Part shown: positions 30,134-41,468 of the stretch, in pieces
Numbering within the stretch: position 1 is the stretch's first letter
Layout of the letters: each line of letters opens with the position of its first letter
From: Antedon bifida
Lineage: Eukaryota; Echinodermata; Crinoidea; Comatulida; Antedonidae
DNA: 64,000 nucleotides
NCBI GenBank assembly: GCA_963402885.1
Contig: OY727098.1
Location: 4,521,001 to 4,585,000 of the forward strand
Direction: 5' to 3'
Made by a program: the position numbers and the translations under genes
The notes under the pieces: model-generated
What the model was told of the DNA's origin: nothing
The model's database searches: none
The model's input: the letters and a program-made list of their open reading frames with translations, nothing else

Positions 30134-30642
30134 GGGAGGTTTCGCAACCTTACGAATACGATAACGACAACGGATACGTCACACATTTGTGAAACTTTTG
30201 AGCTGATCCCCATATCATAGTCGTAAGCGTATTCGTGTTGACGAATATCACCAGTCATATTCGTAACTACAAAACGAGTATAGTTTTTGATCTATTTTGC
30301 ACATTTTGCATTTGAATCATGAATGATTCATGATTATAATATAACTATAGATTTATTGAAAGTAATTTACTAAAGTAATTTACTAAAATGCCAGGTCAAT
30401 TTTGATAAATAGCAGTTTTTAAAGTCCTCACTCACTTTGATGTTACGCTAGGCCTAGGCAGCCAAGCACACCAAGCAACACGTATCTGCGCTTCGCTCAA
30501 ATTTACCGCAGTCATATTTTGGACGGCGCCCTCAATATTTCGTTGCCATGCGAAACAGATTTTTACTGGCTTACGAAAAACGAATACGTGTGCGTGACGT
30601 ATCCGTTTTCGTTATCGTATTCGTAAGATTGCGAAACCTCTC
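30134..30642. mobile_element. 509-bp DNA element with about 55-bp terminal inverted repeats
   Basis: The left end begins GGGAGGTTTCGCAACCTTAC, and the right end is the inverse of GAGAGGTTTCGCAATCTTAC. The arms stay alike for about 55 bp through GAATACGATAACG and GGATACGTCAC. Flanks TATTA and TATTG may be a decayed target duplication. Inside are further inverted GTATTCGT words. It has no transposase gene; open frames through the right arm are by-products of the repeat. The superfamily is not evident. Confidence 0.85.
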
Positions 30643-30842
30643 TATTGTATCAAATCCAGCTTCCTTCTCAGGCTCAATCCTATACCAGGTTTTTTTTCGC
30701 ACCAAACTTATAACCAGGTTTGTTGCATCGAATTCGACTCCAAAGTGTTCATCTTTCAGCGTTGCATTGTGTGGAATACAAGCGCAGAGCAAATGTAAGG
30801 TTCCACTACATACAAATTAAAACAATTGCACAACTGCAGATA

Positions 30843-30848
30843 TTTATT
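30843..30848 (-). terminator. TXNDC15 polyadenylation signal
   Basis: AATAAA on the minus strand, about 270 bp past the TXNDC15 stop and the first such hexamer downstream. Confidence 0.6.
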
Positions 30849-31116
30849 CTCCTTTAACAGGGGTGGATCCAGGCCTTTTTAAACAGGGGAACATGAATAA
30901 TCTGTATTAATAATTTAATTCTGGCTGTCAAAAGAGGGAAGCGTGTGCTCTGTTTAATTACAAAATAATATTGCTGGTATTAATTCCCACAGATGGCCGG
31001 CAATAAAGCTATGGTCACGACAGCATGTGGGAAAATATGGTTTGCACAGTATGAACATGGATGGCACATGAATTGTAGGATGGCTGCAATCAAATCTTTG
31101 CTTTCTCTAAATGTTC

Positions 31117-33439
31117 TCAATCTATATGTTCATGTACATCACCAACCATTTCTTGGTGCAATCTAGCGACAGCCTGACCACAATGTTGATACATCATATA
31201 TATTGTAAACAAACTTAAAAATACAATTGAAAACCATAAGATGTAATCAGGTTCCTTTGTTGGTATGCTTGGTAAGGGCCCATCATAATCTTCAGGTAAT
31301 ACATCAACTGACGAATCAGGTTGAAGACCTAAAAATAATATTTAAACACAAATTATTAAACATTTAATGCATTTTTATACCCGAGTATTAATAATATGTA
31401 ATAAGTAATAAGTACAATAATAGTAGATTGATTTCTTTACCTGTATAATTTTGTATAAAATCTCTAAAATTCTCAAAGGTTCTTGTGTAATTAAATCTCA
31501 TAACAGGTTTTCCCTTATAAAATAGTAATATATTTGGAACAGCTACTGTTCCATATCTTGTATTTAAACTGAAAAAAAAAGCAACCATGGTTTATTACGA
31601 AGAAGAAAGATTATATTTATTACATTATATTTTATTCCTGTCCACTCAGGCAGCGATTGCCTGATATATATCTATTTTGTCCAAGTACCTTCACTTGCAC
31701 TGATGAAGGGCTAGTGTTGCCCGAAAGCTCTGCTAGCTTTTCTGGCTGTTTTACTTATCGTTTTGATTTAGCTTTTCGCTTTTTTTTTTTGTATCTCCAT
31801 TGAGATCCAGCCACTGATACCCACAGCATTGTCATTTTTTCAGTAATTTGATCTTAGCCTCTCCTCATTGCAGTTGAAGGTAATAAGAATTGTATAATGA
31901 CACTGAAAGCTATAATTTATTTATTTATTCAAGATCCAACAGTGTAAAGAAAAACACCAATACAGGATCGCCATAAAATATACATTTGATTTACATAAAA
32001 AATAACAAGGAAACAAACAGACTAAAAATATCGATGTAAGGAAACATATGAACTAAACTATTATATGAATGAGCAACCCAACAAAAAATACCGTTTTTAC
32101 ATACATTAACACAAGAAAACTGCACTTTTAAAAGAAAGGGACACGAAAAATGAAATTGAGAGACAAATTTACAATCAAACTTTGAATTTAGGCATTTAAA
32201 AAGAAAAATCATGTCGGTTTGTAGTACTTGGCAAGAATTTACTGGTGTTGAGAGAACCAGCTGCTGGGCCGAGGAACTTTATGAATTTAGTATGAATCCG
32301 ATCGATACTGGTGGCATGTATTTGGGATATTGAGTTGTAGATAACAGAACAGAAGTCCAAGGATGGAGTAATTAATGAGGTATAAAGGGCAAATTTAGCT
32401 TACTTGTTAAATTGCATAGTATCAACAGCAAGGACATCTAGCCCTGGAAAGGCACGTCCAATAGCGTTGAGATACGGTGCACTCTCTGCAGAGAACTTGC
32501 ACCATGGTGCATAGAACATTACGAATGCACACGATGTGTTTGTTGCATTCTTCACACTGACTATATCAAGTAACTTAGTGGTATTCACAATTCTAACAAT
32601 GGCAGGTGAATCTTCATTTTGCACAATGCATGGATACTTTACTTTTGTTTTGTTTAGCGAGTTGATATCGTTTAATAAATTCTGACTTTGAGAGTTTGAT
32701 GCATTAATTAACATCTGAAAAAACTCTTGTTGTTTGTTATAGATGGTGACGTTATTTTGTTGTGCTTGAGATTCTACTAATACTTCTGTGTCCACTGCAT
32801 TTGCATCATTTTTTGTTGCATGACAAGCCAGAACACCTATGCAAAAAAGTGAAATAATGTACTCATCAATACTGTAAACAAATCTATGAAAATATTGTTT
32901 AGTACAAAAAGTTACTCATAAAATTAACCATCCAATGTATGTATGTATTGATAATTTTAAATGATAATAATAATAGTACTTATAATTAATAATAATATTA
33001 CTGTATTATACTACTACATAGATTGAGTAAAATATAAAAAAAAATATAGCCTATACAGTATATGAATTATTTTAAAAACGTTAATAATATAATACAATAT
33101 GGTAGCATCAAATTGTGCATGGCATTATTATAATATTATTTATATTAGGCCTATTATTTAATACCGGTTATTGAGAGGTCGAAACGACCAGGAAAACCTC
33201 TACAGCAGCGAATTACACTCTCTGTCTCTCTACTACTACTGGGCTACTTAGTCTTAGACTTAGAGTAGGCTTAGGACTAGGCCCTAGTCTAGTTCCTTAT
33301 ATATAAGGAACTTATACAGTTACCACAAACAATAAATACAAAAAACGCTGATTTTAATTTCCACTATATTTAATTCAAATATTAAAATACCTTTCAGAAG
33401 TAGTATTGACCACAAACTCTGAAGTTGGAAAACAACCAT
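31117..33439 (-). CDS. TXNDC15: Thioredoxin domain-containing protein 15
   Basis: Four coding exons: 33439-33391, 32836-32404, 31568-31441, 31328-31117, all in phase, giving 273 aa (human about 360; the difference lies in the N-terminal half). Residues 1-22 form a signal peptide. The thioredoxin fold holds FYAPWCKFS (about 124-132) and the cis-proline region [12 protein letters not shown]. The active site is CKFS, like the family's CRFS, so the second cysteine of a CxxC redox pair is absent. One membrane helix (about 232-250) precedes a short cytoplasmic tail. Several NxS/T sites fit a lumenal location. In vertebrates the protein is needed for ciliogenesis and is mutated in Meckel-Gruber syndrome. 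It is probably a membrane-bound ER or secretory-pathway factor, not a classical oxidoreductase. It lies tail to tail with macroH2A and head to head with ELOVL6. Confidence 0.93.
31625..31870 (+). mobile_element. Probable retroelement 3' end
   Basis: The segment has the word order typical of untranslated retroposon ends: CACTGATGAAGGGCTAGTGT, then CCCGAAAGCTCTGCTAGC, a T-run, and ATTGAGATCCAGCC. No reverse transcriptase remains. A Penelope-like or LINE origin is possible. It lies in TXNDC15 intron 2. Confidence 0.35.
31905..32400 (-). mobile_element. CR1/L2-like LINE 3' end
   Basis: Minus-strand translation gives the C-terminal part of a CR1/L2 reverse transcriptase: [20 protein letters not shown] followed by an [13 protein letters not shown] segment, and in another frame [18 protein letters not shown]. 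The tail ends in (AATAA)n after GTTGGATCTTG. The frame is broken at least once and the 5' part is missing, as expected for a truncated insertion. Its upstream edge reaches the exon 2 splice donor of TXNDC15 at 32403. Confidence 0.75.
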
Positions 33440-33879
33440 GTTTTTTATTTTGATAATCAAATTTTGAACATGTTGCCCTCTGGAGTTGAGATTAGCATTT
33501 TATTAGTCTCCTCCTCCCCAGCAGCGTTGCCTGGAATAAAATTAAATTACAACATGAACATCTTGAAACCAGCAGGAGCTTCTCTCTCTCGTCTCCTCTT
33601 ATTTAAAATGTAATATTTACAAAAATTATTACATTACTACTATTGCCAAAATTTGTTGAATTTCATTAGAGTACACATACAAGTTTTTGAAAACTTTTTA
33701 CACATATTCAAAATTGAACAAGACCTGAGAGGTGGGTTAAATTGCAATAATTGTCACGTACAGTAATTACTAATAATATCATCAGTGATATATTTGTTTT
33801 GATACACTAATGATGCAAGAGAGACAAAAATCACGGCATTGATGATTGTCTATATTATATGCCATCAAAGGGTAAATGA

Positions 33880-33935
33880 AATGAAATAAAAATCGAATGA
33901 TTTGTCACGTGATTTATTCTAGCCAATCAATTAAA
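33880..33935. promoter_or_regulatory. E-box plus CCAAT between TXNDC15 and ELOVL6
   Basis: GTCACGTGA at 33904-33912, a perfect CACGTG E-box of USF/MiT type, is followed 10 bp later by CCAAT at 33923-33927. The pair sits between two divergently transcribed genes, about 470 bp from the TXNDC15 start codon and 1.5 kb from the ELOVL6 coding exon. It could serve either. A donor-like site near 34677 and an acceptor (TTTTTTAG at about 35395) suggest a 5' UTR intron for ELOVL6. Confidence 0.4.
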
Positions 33936-35409
33936 TCGATGGTTACTATAGAAATAGCGTCCTATGTATAGTTACTACTCCCTCTGCTATATTTATTTTT
34001 ATGTGTTAAAAAAGGAATGTGTTTTTTGGTTTGTTTTACGCTCAAAAATAAATTTTCCCGATTATTTATTAAGTTGTGTTTCTTGTGATAAGTAAGCTAT
34101 GGAGGCCGTGGGTACATAAGATTTCATCATGGAGGTATAAAATACCTCCATGGAATAATGGATAGTATTATTACTATTAAATTATCCGTTTTACAATTGT
34201 GGGATTATTTGTTTGGATTATTTTCACATGATTTCAGTGCACTGATATTATAAAGACTTCAGTTAGATATTAATCCTTTGGAAATATTCTAATATGAATA
34301 TCGACTATGTGGTTAGTATGTTCATGGAGGTAATTTATAAAGCATACTACGCCCAGTAGGACTAGAATAAAAGAAAATTTGGGTCATGAATTACTATAAA
34401 TGTTTTTCTATTGTGAGGATAATGCAGTTACCTTTTGTGGTAGTAATGTATCTTAATATGTATAGTACCAGAATCGAACCATGGAGCTAGTATATGCCCA
34501 TGATCGAACATAAAAACAAAACAAAAAACATTTCGAACAGCGCCACCGCTTTAGAGGGTGTATGATCAATCAGTTGAACAGCTCTCATTCAAAAATTATT
34601 TTGTACTGATCCTCGACTGAAAGCACTGAGCTAGCCACCGGGCCGGTTGTTCCACGTTTCCGTAGAGCACCATATAGTAAGTTTATTCATAAATTATGCG
34701 TTGACGTTTTTAATGATGATTTGATAGTTTTATTCTTTTTAACCTGGCGAATTTGAAATAATTATATTTTCATGTCATTAGAGGTTGGATTAATTATTAG
34801 GGGCGTGGTATCCTTCTTGTCAGCCGATGATGTGGTCTGATAATCCCACCACTCACATGTTTAGAGTTGATACTTAAGAATAAGATAATCCAAATGCGGT
34901 TTATATACCAGGTGCCGCTATTAGTTTATTTAAATTGTTTGAATTGTTTATCAAAATATGTACCCGCCATCCATATACCCCTTACTATACCATATTTCAA
35001 TACTTCCGTTTTGATGGAGGTCATTGGCATTGCCACCCACCCTGGATTTCCTTTCTATTATGAAGATACTTTACGTAATAGTAGGACTTAATTAGGAAGA
35101 ATTAATTTATGCATCTGGCCTTTCAAGGAGCACTAAAAAAGAAATTTGGCTTGCATATTAATGTTTAGAATGTATATATTTAACTAATTTAAAAAAAAAA
35201 AAATTTTACATACAAATAAATGGATAAACATAATTTAAAATTGTTTTAACCTATTAAACTTACTGCTGGTGTCACAGTTTTCCAGTTTTACCCGTACCAC
35301 TCTATTGATTGCATTCATTTGGATGTTTACTGAAGAAAATACATGAAAAGACTTTACATACAGCATTAATATTTAACAAACATTACATTTTTTAGGAGAC
35401 CGATTCAAG

Positions 35410-36243
35410 ATGGTTGTTGAAATCAACAGAACATCTCTTCAGTTCTCAAATGTCTTTGAGTTTGAAAAAGGTTTTGATCATCGGCCGAAGGTCAACTGGT
35501 TTGCGGAGAACTGGAGCAAAGCCTTTCTGTATTCGGCCATCTATGTGGTGCTAATATTCGGTGGCAAATTCTTTATGACCAACCGACCCCGGTATGACCT
35601 CCGGATGCCGTTGACCATCTGGTCAATGACACTGGCGGTTTTTAGTTGGATGGGAGCAATACGATTATGGGCAGACTACGTATTCTTTGTGAAACAATAC
35701 GGTTTTAAAGCTTCTATGTGTGACCCTATATTTTACCAAGGCGTAACCGGTTTCTGGTCGTGGTTATTCATCTGCAGTAAACTACCCGAGTTAGGCGATA
35801 CAATTTTCATCATTCTACGTAAACAGCGTCTGATATTTCTTCACTGGTATCACCACATCACCGTATTACTGTACGCATGGTACAGTTATGCTCATCTTGT
35901 TGCACCTGGTCGTTACTTCGTTCTCATGAACTACACCGTGCATGCGCTGATGTACACTTATTACGCATTGAAAGCTTCGAAGATCATGCCAGTGCCAACG
36001 TGGGTCAACATAATGATTACGACGCTGCAACTTCTACAAATGATTGTCGGGTGTATTATCAACGGATATGCGTACATGTTCCGGAAACAAGGGGAAGTCT
36101 GCTCGACGACCGACATGAATCTGAGAGTTTCATTTCTTATGTATTTTAGTTACTTCCTCCTTTTTGCTCATTTCTTTTATAATACATATATGCTACCAAA
36201 AAGCAGTCAATCCATTGAAAAAGACCACTTGAAAAAGCAGTAG
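35410..36243 (+). CDS. ELOVL6: Very-long-chain fatty acid elongase, ELOVL6 type
   Basis: One uninterrupted coding exon of 277 codons (human ELOVL6 has 265 aa). The enzyme is the condensing 3-ketoacyl-CoA synthase of the ER elongase cycle; ELOVL6 extends C12-C16 saturated and monounsaturated acyl-CoA to C18. The catalytic histidine box HWYHH is at 145-149, preceded by KLPELGDTIFIILRKQ (about 124-139) and followed by MNYTVHALMYTYYALKA. HWYHH with a tryptophan is typical of the ELOVL3/6 branch. About seven hydrophobic spans are visible. The C-terminus LKKQ is lysine-rich but not a standard KKxx signal. The ATG is in frame with FEFEKGFD, which matches EYEFEKQF of the human N-terminus. A 5' UTR exon upstream is likely because an acceptor lies just before the ATG. 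Confidence 0.95.
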   Translation: MVVEINRTSLQFSNVFEFEKGFDHRPKVNWFAENWSKAFLYSAIYVVLIFGGKFFMTNRPRYDLRMPLTIWSMTLAVFSWMGAIRLWADYVFFVKQYGFKASMCDPIFYQGVTGFWSWLFICSKLPELGDTIFIILRKQRLIFLHWYHHITVLLYAWYSYAHLVAPGRYFVLMNYTVHALMYTYYALKASKIMPVPTWVNIMITTLQLLQMIVGCIINGYAYMFRKQGEVCSTTDMNLRVSFLMYFSYFLLFAHFFYNTYMLPKSSQSIEKDHLKKQ

Positions 36244-36900
36244 ATAATCTACATAAAACTAAAATTTAATTTATTAATTCCGTACAATGAAAGAAAACTT
36301 GTACAAGTATGCTTTTTTTTAAAAGGAATCATGGTATTTAAAGTGTTGTTTCTCGTATGTAATTGAAAAATTCCATACATAAATTTAAATAAGTAAAATC
36401 TTTTAAATATTTCTTGTTATGAAATGAAATAGTTTACTACTGAAATGGTTTGCTACACTTTATCCCACCACTCCTACTGTATGCTTCCTTCCACAATTCT
36501 TAAACAATTCTCCAAATATAACATATTGCTAATCAAGTGTAATATTAAACAGTTAATGTGGAAAAACATTAATTCTTAATATAAAGTACAGTATTAATGT
36601 TACACTATGATTACTGTACTAATTACAGTAGACTGCTATGTATTTAAGAAAATATAGAATTTGGTAGTATTTACATTTTTTCATCTTCAAATATTGAAAA
36701 AAGCTGTAATACTTTAATTACATGTGTTTTTTCTCGTATTCTAAAAGATTCAAAGTTGCATAGAAAATGGACAGAACTTTTGTATATATAATCTCATGTA
36801 TACTTTTACGTGTGTTAACTAGTATCAGTATAGCCATAATAATGTGTTGTTTTGTAAACTATAGTAATCAATAATATAATAATGTCTACAGTCTACATCC

Positions 36901-36906
36901 AATAAA
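36901..36906 (+). terminator. ELOVL6 polyadenylation signal
   Basis: AATAAA about 660 bp past the stop. It is the first canonical hexamer I see downstream. Confidence 0.5.
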
Positions 36907-36984
36907 CCTCAAAACATAATCCACATATTTTAAGAGGCACTATATGTCAACAAATAAGTATTAGTCCTCTCTCCATGACGGTTG

Positions 36985-37072
36985 TCACATAATGCTTTGT
37001 ATTATTTTTTATTGTATTTATATGTTTCATATGGACAGTTTGTCTGAAATAAAGTTGAATTGAATTGAATGC
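36985..37072 (+). mobile_element. LINE 3' tail with (TTGAA)n end
   Basis: T-rich sequence followed by GACAGTTTGTCTGAAATAAA and three TTGAA-type units. The same ending occurs at 39320-39430, where the preceding part is better preserved. It is a 5'-truncated retroposon end. Confidence 0.6.
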
Positions 37073-38243
37073 TGCTCTGAATGTTTTTACAAAAATGTAT
37101 TGTATTAATACAAATTTTGTAGATCTAGTGTCTTGTATCAACCAAGTTGTTTGGTATAGGTCTATGGTTTAGTAGTAAAGTAATCTAACAGGATATAAGT
37201 AAGTAAAAAGATATATTGAAGTCCTTAGTAAAGTATAAAATGTCCATAAAGTTTAAGCATATTTCTCACAGCAGCTTTTTCAAAATTAATTTAATTTTTT
37301 TATTTTCCATAAACAATAAAACCTCATAGCAGCTGTTATAATATCAGTAATAAGCCATAAAAATATATAAAAGCCATCTCAGTTTAATTAATATATAATG
37401 CAGCTCATATTTATAGGTTAGTAGATAATGTAGATAGTTATATCAAAGTTCAAGTGTAAAACTCTGCTTAATTAAAATGCAGCTGTATTGTTTTGCTATC
37501 TGATGACCTCATCTTATCATTATCTTACCCATCTTCATTGCCATGCAGTTGCATATAATTTGCTACAAATTTACTACAGGAATTATATATGAATACAGAA
37601 TATAGAGATTATAATTAAAACTACTAGAGTCAACTAGGCATAGCCATTATCATATTCATCTCCACAAGCTGTGATTGTGTTGACCATCTAGTTCTTATAG
37701 TACGTCTATGGTAAAACATCCCTCGTTGAGGTACATCTGACTTCAATCTGTATCAATACATTTTGTAATTGAGAATGTTTGTAAATTCAATATGATCGTT
37801 CATAAACTTATTCATAAATTCAACGTTAATTCATGGTTGTGTGCATGCAAATTCTTTGTTTTGAAACAATTTTTAAAAACATTATAAAATTGTGACATTC
37901 AAGTTAAACTTCAGTATTATATTATTTATACTATGTGTTTACCATGTTTATCCATCAAACAAAATCTATTAAAATGATTTTTACTAAAGAAAACTACTTT
38001 ACTATTAAATTATCAAGTTTTCTAATTGTTTAATATACGTCGTTTATACCTTTTATATTCATATATATTAATTGCCATTTATATCTTTGTATAATGTTAA
38101 TTTAACTGAAATTTCTGATGTTATCTGAATATGCAAGTAAAATGGAATGTGCAGGCAGAAAAACCCAAACTTGTCAACCAGACAGGATAATATGGTGAAT
38201 AAGATTTTAAACTGTGCTTTAAATGTCATATATACATAATACT
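37073..38243. other. No gene seen
   Basis: AT-rich intergenic sequence between the ELOVL6 3' end and the 30-bp tandem repeat. I see no exon or RNA gene. Confidence 0.5.
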
Positions 38244-38378
38244 ACCTCCAATTACAGACCATCCATCCAATCACACTGTCTCTAATTAAAGACCATCCAA
38301 TCACACTGCCTCTAATTAAAGACCATCCAATCACATTGCCTCTAATTAAGGACCATCCAATCACACTGCCTCTAATTA
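38244..38378. repeat. Tandem repeat, 30-bp unit x about 4.5
   Basis: Units such as CTCTAATTAAAGACCATCCA + ATCACACTGC recur with 30-bp period. The first unit has a 4-bp ATCC insertion and the others differ by single bases. Confidence 0.93.
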
Positions 38379-39319
38379 TTATTAATCATTTTGGTTTTTA
38401 ACTAGATGTTGTCTCTACATATTGTTTGTAAAGTTATTTTCATTCATCTAACAATTAAAAATATAATATTGGTTATTTTATTTATACTTGAATACAATGT
38501 TAGAATGTTTAATTAAAGGTACACAAGATTTGTTAGATAGATACCAGTTAATTTTTTTTTTAAATATGTAAATCCGTTTTGGTTAAATCTAATGCATACT
38601 TAACTTAAACTTCTTTTTTTTTGGAATTTGTACAACTTTTTGCAATGATAGTAATCTTTAAGATTCGGAGTGATTTGAAAATGTTCCAAAAATATATGAT
38701 TTGTAATTCAAAGAATTATTTCAGTTGGTTGTATTTAATATATAAGTATTAGTTGCATTTGTTTATTGTGAAATGTTGAGCAGGCCTTGATAGCATCGTA
38801 CACTGTTAACGTTTCGTTGGAAACTTTCTCCTAAATGATGGCCAAACAAAACTTGGCTTGAAGTCGGAAATTATTTCCATAGAAATGTTCTTTGTAATAG
38901 CTAGTAATAAACAAAATATACTTAAATTGTTACATTTTCACGAATAATGTGGTTCAGGTGGGATTAAATAAAAAAATTATAAACAAAGTCGAATTGCTTA
39001 TGTTCTTATTTATGTCTGTTGTTTGTTTTGGCCTACATGACGTTCAACTATTCTATATTATATATTCTATGTAATACAGTATTTATACTGTACTGTGCTA
39101 ACGTGAGGATCAACTCAAAGTTCATTTATACTTTAGGCCTACTTGTTAGCTTTCACGGAACTGAAGACGTTGCCGTTTTTCTATATCGCAACACGTTTCC
39201 TATCGCAACTAGCAGCCCCTTAAAATTGGTCTTCGCGTCTTTGTTTCCCCATGGACCTCACTCTACTTCCCCCCACCCCACTAACTCTTGGTTTTCCTTA
39301 TTTACTACAGAATGGTGAT

Positions 39320-39430
39320 ATACATTGTTGAAATTGTATTTGTATTTTTTGTTTGTGCACGGCCCCAGGGAAGAACAACCATGTGTTGATCTGGGCCTCC
39401 GTGGTTAAATGAAGTTGAATTGAATTGAAT
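39320..39430 (+). mobile_element. CR1-like LINE 3' end with (TTGAA)n tail
   Basis: It contains TTTGTGCACGGCCCCAGGGA, then GATCTGGGCCTCCGTGG and a TTGAATTGAATTGAAT end. The short hairpin before a pentanucleotide repeat is characteristic of CR1/L2-type 3' UTRs. The element may start near 39090, where composition changes; no reverse transcriptase is evident there. Confidence 0.65.
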
Positions 39431-40080
39431 AATCCACCTTCACCAATGTATAGAGTTATAATTTCATTGGTAGGCTACCGTACGTGAGATAGGATGACCA
39501 AAAAACGTTTCTCCGTGGCGTAAGTATGTGAAATTCCCCCACACCTCTTAGAAATTATGCAATACTGTTTGGTTTGATGAGATAATGATTGTTACGTGTG
39601 ATTGTAGGTTCTAAAGTTCACGTTTGAATATACAGTAATTGTTCCTATTGTAGGCATACGGTCTTTTTTTTTATCATCTCAAGTGGATTATAATTGTAAT
39701 AAACGGAACTCAAGGGGGCATCATGTCACGTGTTTTTCGTATAGAATGATCAGTTTTGAGTCAAAGGTTGACATCAAATGCGCGACCCTCCGTCATGGCA
39801 TGATTTGCAGTAATCGCTGTCATTAAAATAATGATATCATGCAGCATATCCATGAGGTGATTTAGGGTGCCACTGCCAAGTATGAAACATAAATGCATGC
39901 GATGCTATAAATCATTTTTGTCCTTCGGCAATCCATAAAATATGCTACTGCTTGGATGATTTGAACAGCTATTAGAAAAATATCCAATTTGGTGTAACAG
40001 TATCTAGTTGTATCGATCGGATCAATAAAAGTTACCGACACCTTTAGTCTGGACTATCGCCGGGTTTTGTTAAGAAATGA

Positions 40081-40552
40081 TGACGTCACAACGAATATAT
40101 AACATTACTTAATTCTATTGAAATTAGTAGAATAAATTAATAGTTAATCAGCCTCTTTTATTCATATATTTCTTTAGTAGTAGTTGTTGAATTGACGAAA
40201 CTTATAATTAGGCTCAAGTAATTATAAATATTTAATTGTACAATACAGTAATTTGAATTTTGCTGATGCATTTTAATATAATATTAGGCCGGGATTGTAC
40301 AGTACTTATAATAATCTCGTAAGAAACTCATTTGGTACAGACACTGATGTCGATTTATTTTAAATACACACATTAACAAACACGACCTTTGATTAATTAA
40401 AGTATACATACAGAAGTATACATCTAATTTCCAAAGGATTGAGTTTATATTGAATCATTAATCATCATTATCATGACAGTTTTGAGTTACACCGAGTGTT
40501 GTGGCAGAATGTGACGTCAGGATTTTATCAAGACGTAGCAACATTGACGTCA
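40081..40552. promoter_or_regulatory. Cluster of three perfect CRE palindromes
   Basis: TGACGTCA occurs at 40081-40088, 40512-40519 and 40545-40552. It is the full CREB/ATF palindrome. The last copy directly follows the stop codon of the minus-strand elongase and the first lies past its likely poly(A) signal. Function is inferred from sequence alone. Confidence 0.45.
40354..40359 (-). terminator. Polyadenylation signal of the minus-strand elongase
   Basis: AATAAA on the minus strand about 195 bp past the stop at 40553. Confidence 0.55.
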
Positions 40553-41468
40553 TCAGGATGATTTCGCTTTTCTTGTTCTGACAAATGCGTGGTAGTAGAA
40601 GTTACTGAACAAACCAATCATACTAAAAGCGTAAAGTATACTGTAAACACAGAATCCATGAGATCTATATCCGATAGTAGTGTGGAATATGGCTATGACG
40701 AACTGCGCAATCTGCAGCTGCGTTATTCGTTTCTTCCACGCCGGTGACTGATTCGAATCATAGGCTGTTATACTATAATAATAATACAACCAGACGTGTA
40801 CAAATGAGTTTAACGCAAGAAGAAACGCAATGCCAGCATAGGGAGAGTGATGATAAGCAAAGTCACTGAGAAGTACCATAGACGAGTGGTGGTAGACATG
40901 AAGAAACGATACCTGGCGACTCTTGTGACGTAGTATCATAAAAACAGTATCTAAAAGTTCGACGTTTTTCATGATCCAGTACACGAGGAATGCGTATTTG
41001 AGAACGTCAGTTGAACTGAGTACAAAAATTGAACCGATATCGTACATACCGTAACCATACGCAAGACACGTACCGATGCTTGCTAAGCTACAGAACAAGT
41101 TATATACCACCATCATCTGAAAAAGAAGCATTGATGTTAATATAATTGAACTTGATGTCTTTACTTTTTGCAATCGTCATTTCGAGTTACGTAATAAAAA
41201 CTTCTCCCTCAATCATCCACTCTTCATGACCACATCTCATCCATCAGTATCACCACCATTCTTCGTCTAGATCATTGTATAACAACATTTCCTCTTGACA
41301 TGAATGTCGTTTTTGGAAAGCAAATAATCACTCCGTACGTACCCATCTTAAGGACATCGGTTCTGTGATTTTTTGGTAAAAGGGTGCCAAGAACACCATA
41401 ACCAGATAGCCTACCATTACAGGAAAAGACTGAAGTCCGACAAAGAGTTTAACGACGTGCCAAATCAT
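40553..41468 (-). CDS. Divergent ELO-family fatty acid elongase
   Basis: Two coding exons: 41468-41343 (42 codons) and 41116-40553 (187 codons plus TGA), joined in phase 0 with a WMMVVYNLF junction matching the family motif. The histidine box HVYHH is at about 115-119, preceded by NVELLDTVFMILRHKSRQVS and followed by LNSFVHVWLYYYY. HVYHH places it outside the ELOVL3/6 branch. RQVSFLHVYHHSS together with GLFSNFYYHAF resembles protist and algal PUFA elongases at least as much as vertebrate ELOVL2/4/5. As annotated the protein is 229 aa, about 40 shorter than usual. The first ATG sits directly after an acceptor-like CTCTTTAG, so an upstream N-terminal exon may be missing. The gene is convergent with the ELOVL6-type gene 4.3 kb away. 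The substrate cannot be told from sequence. Confidence 0.88.

Noticed and set aside
30548-30820. Open frames on both strands near 30.6 kb
   Set aside because: They run through the right inverted repeat of the 509-bp element and lack homology or splice partners.
35877-36149. 90-codon frame inside ELOVL6
   Set aside because: Out-of-frame shadow of the conserved elongase coding sequence.
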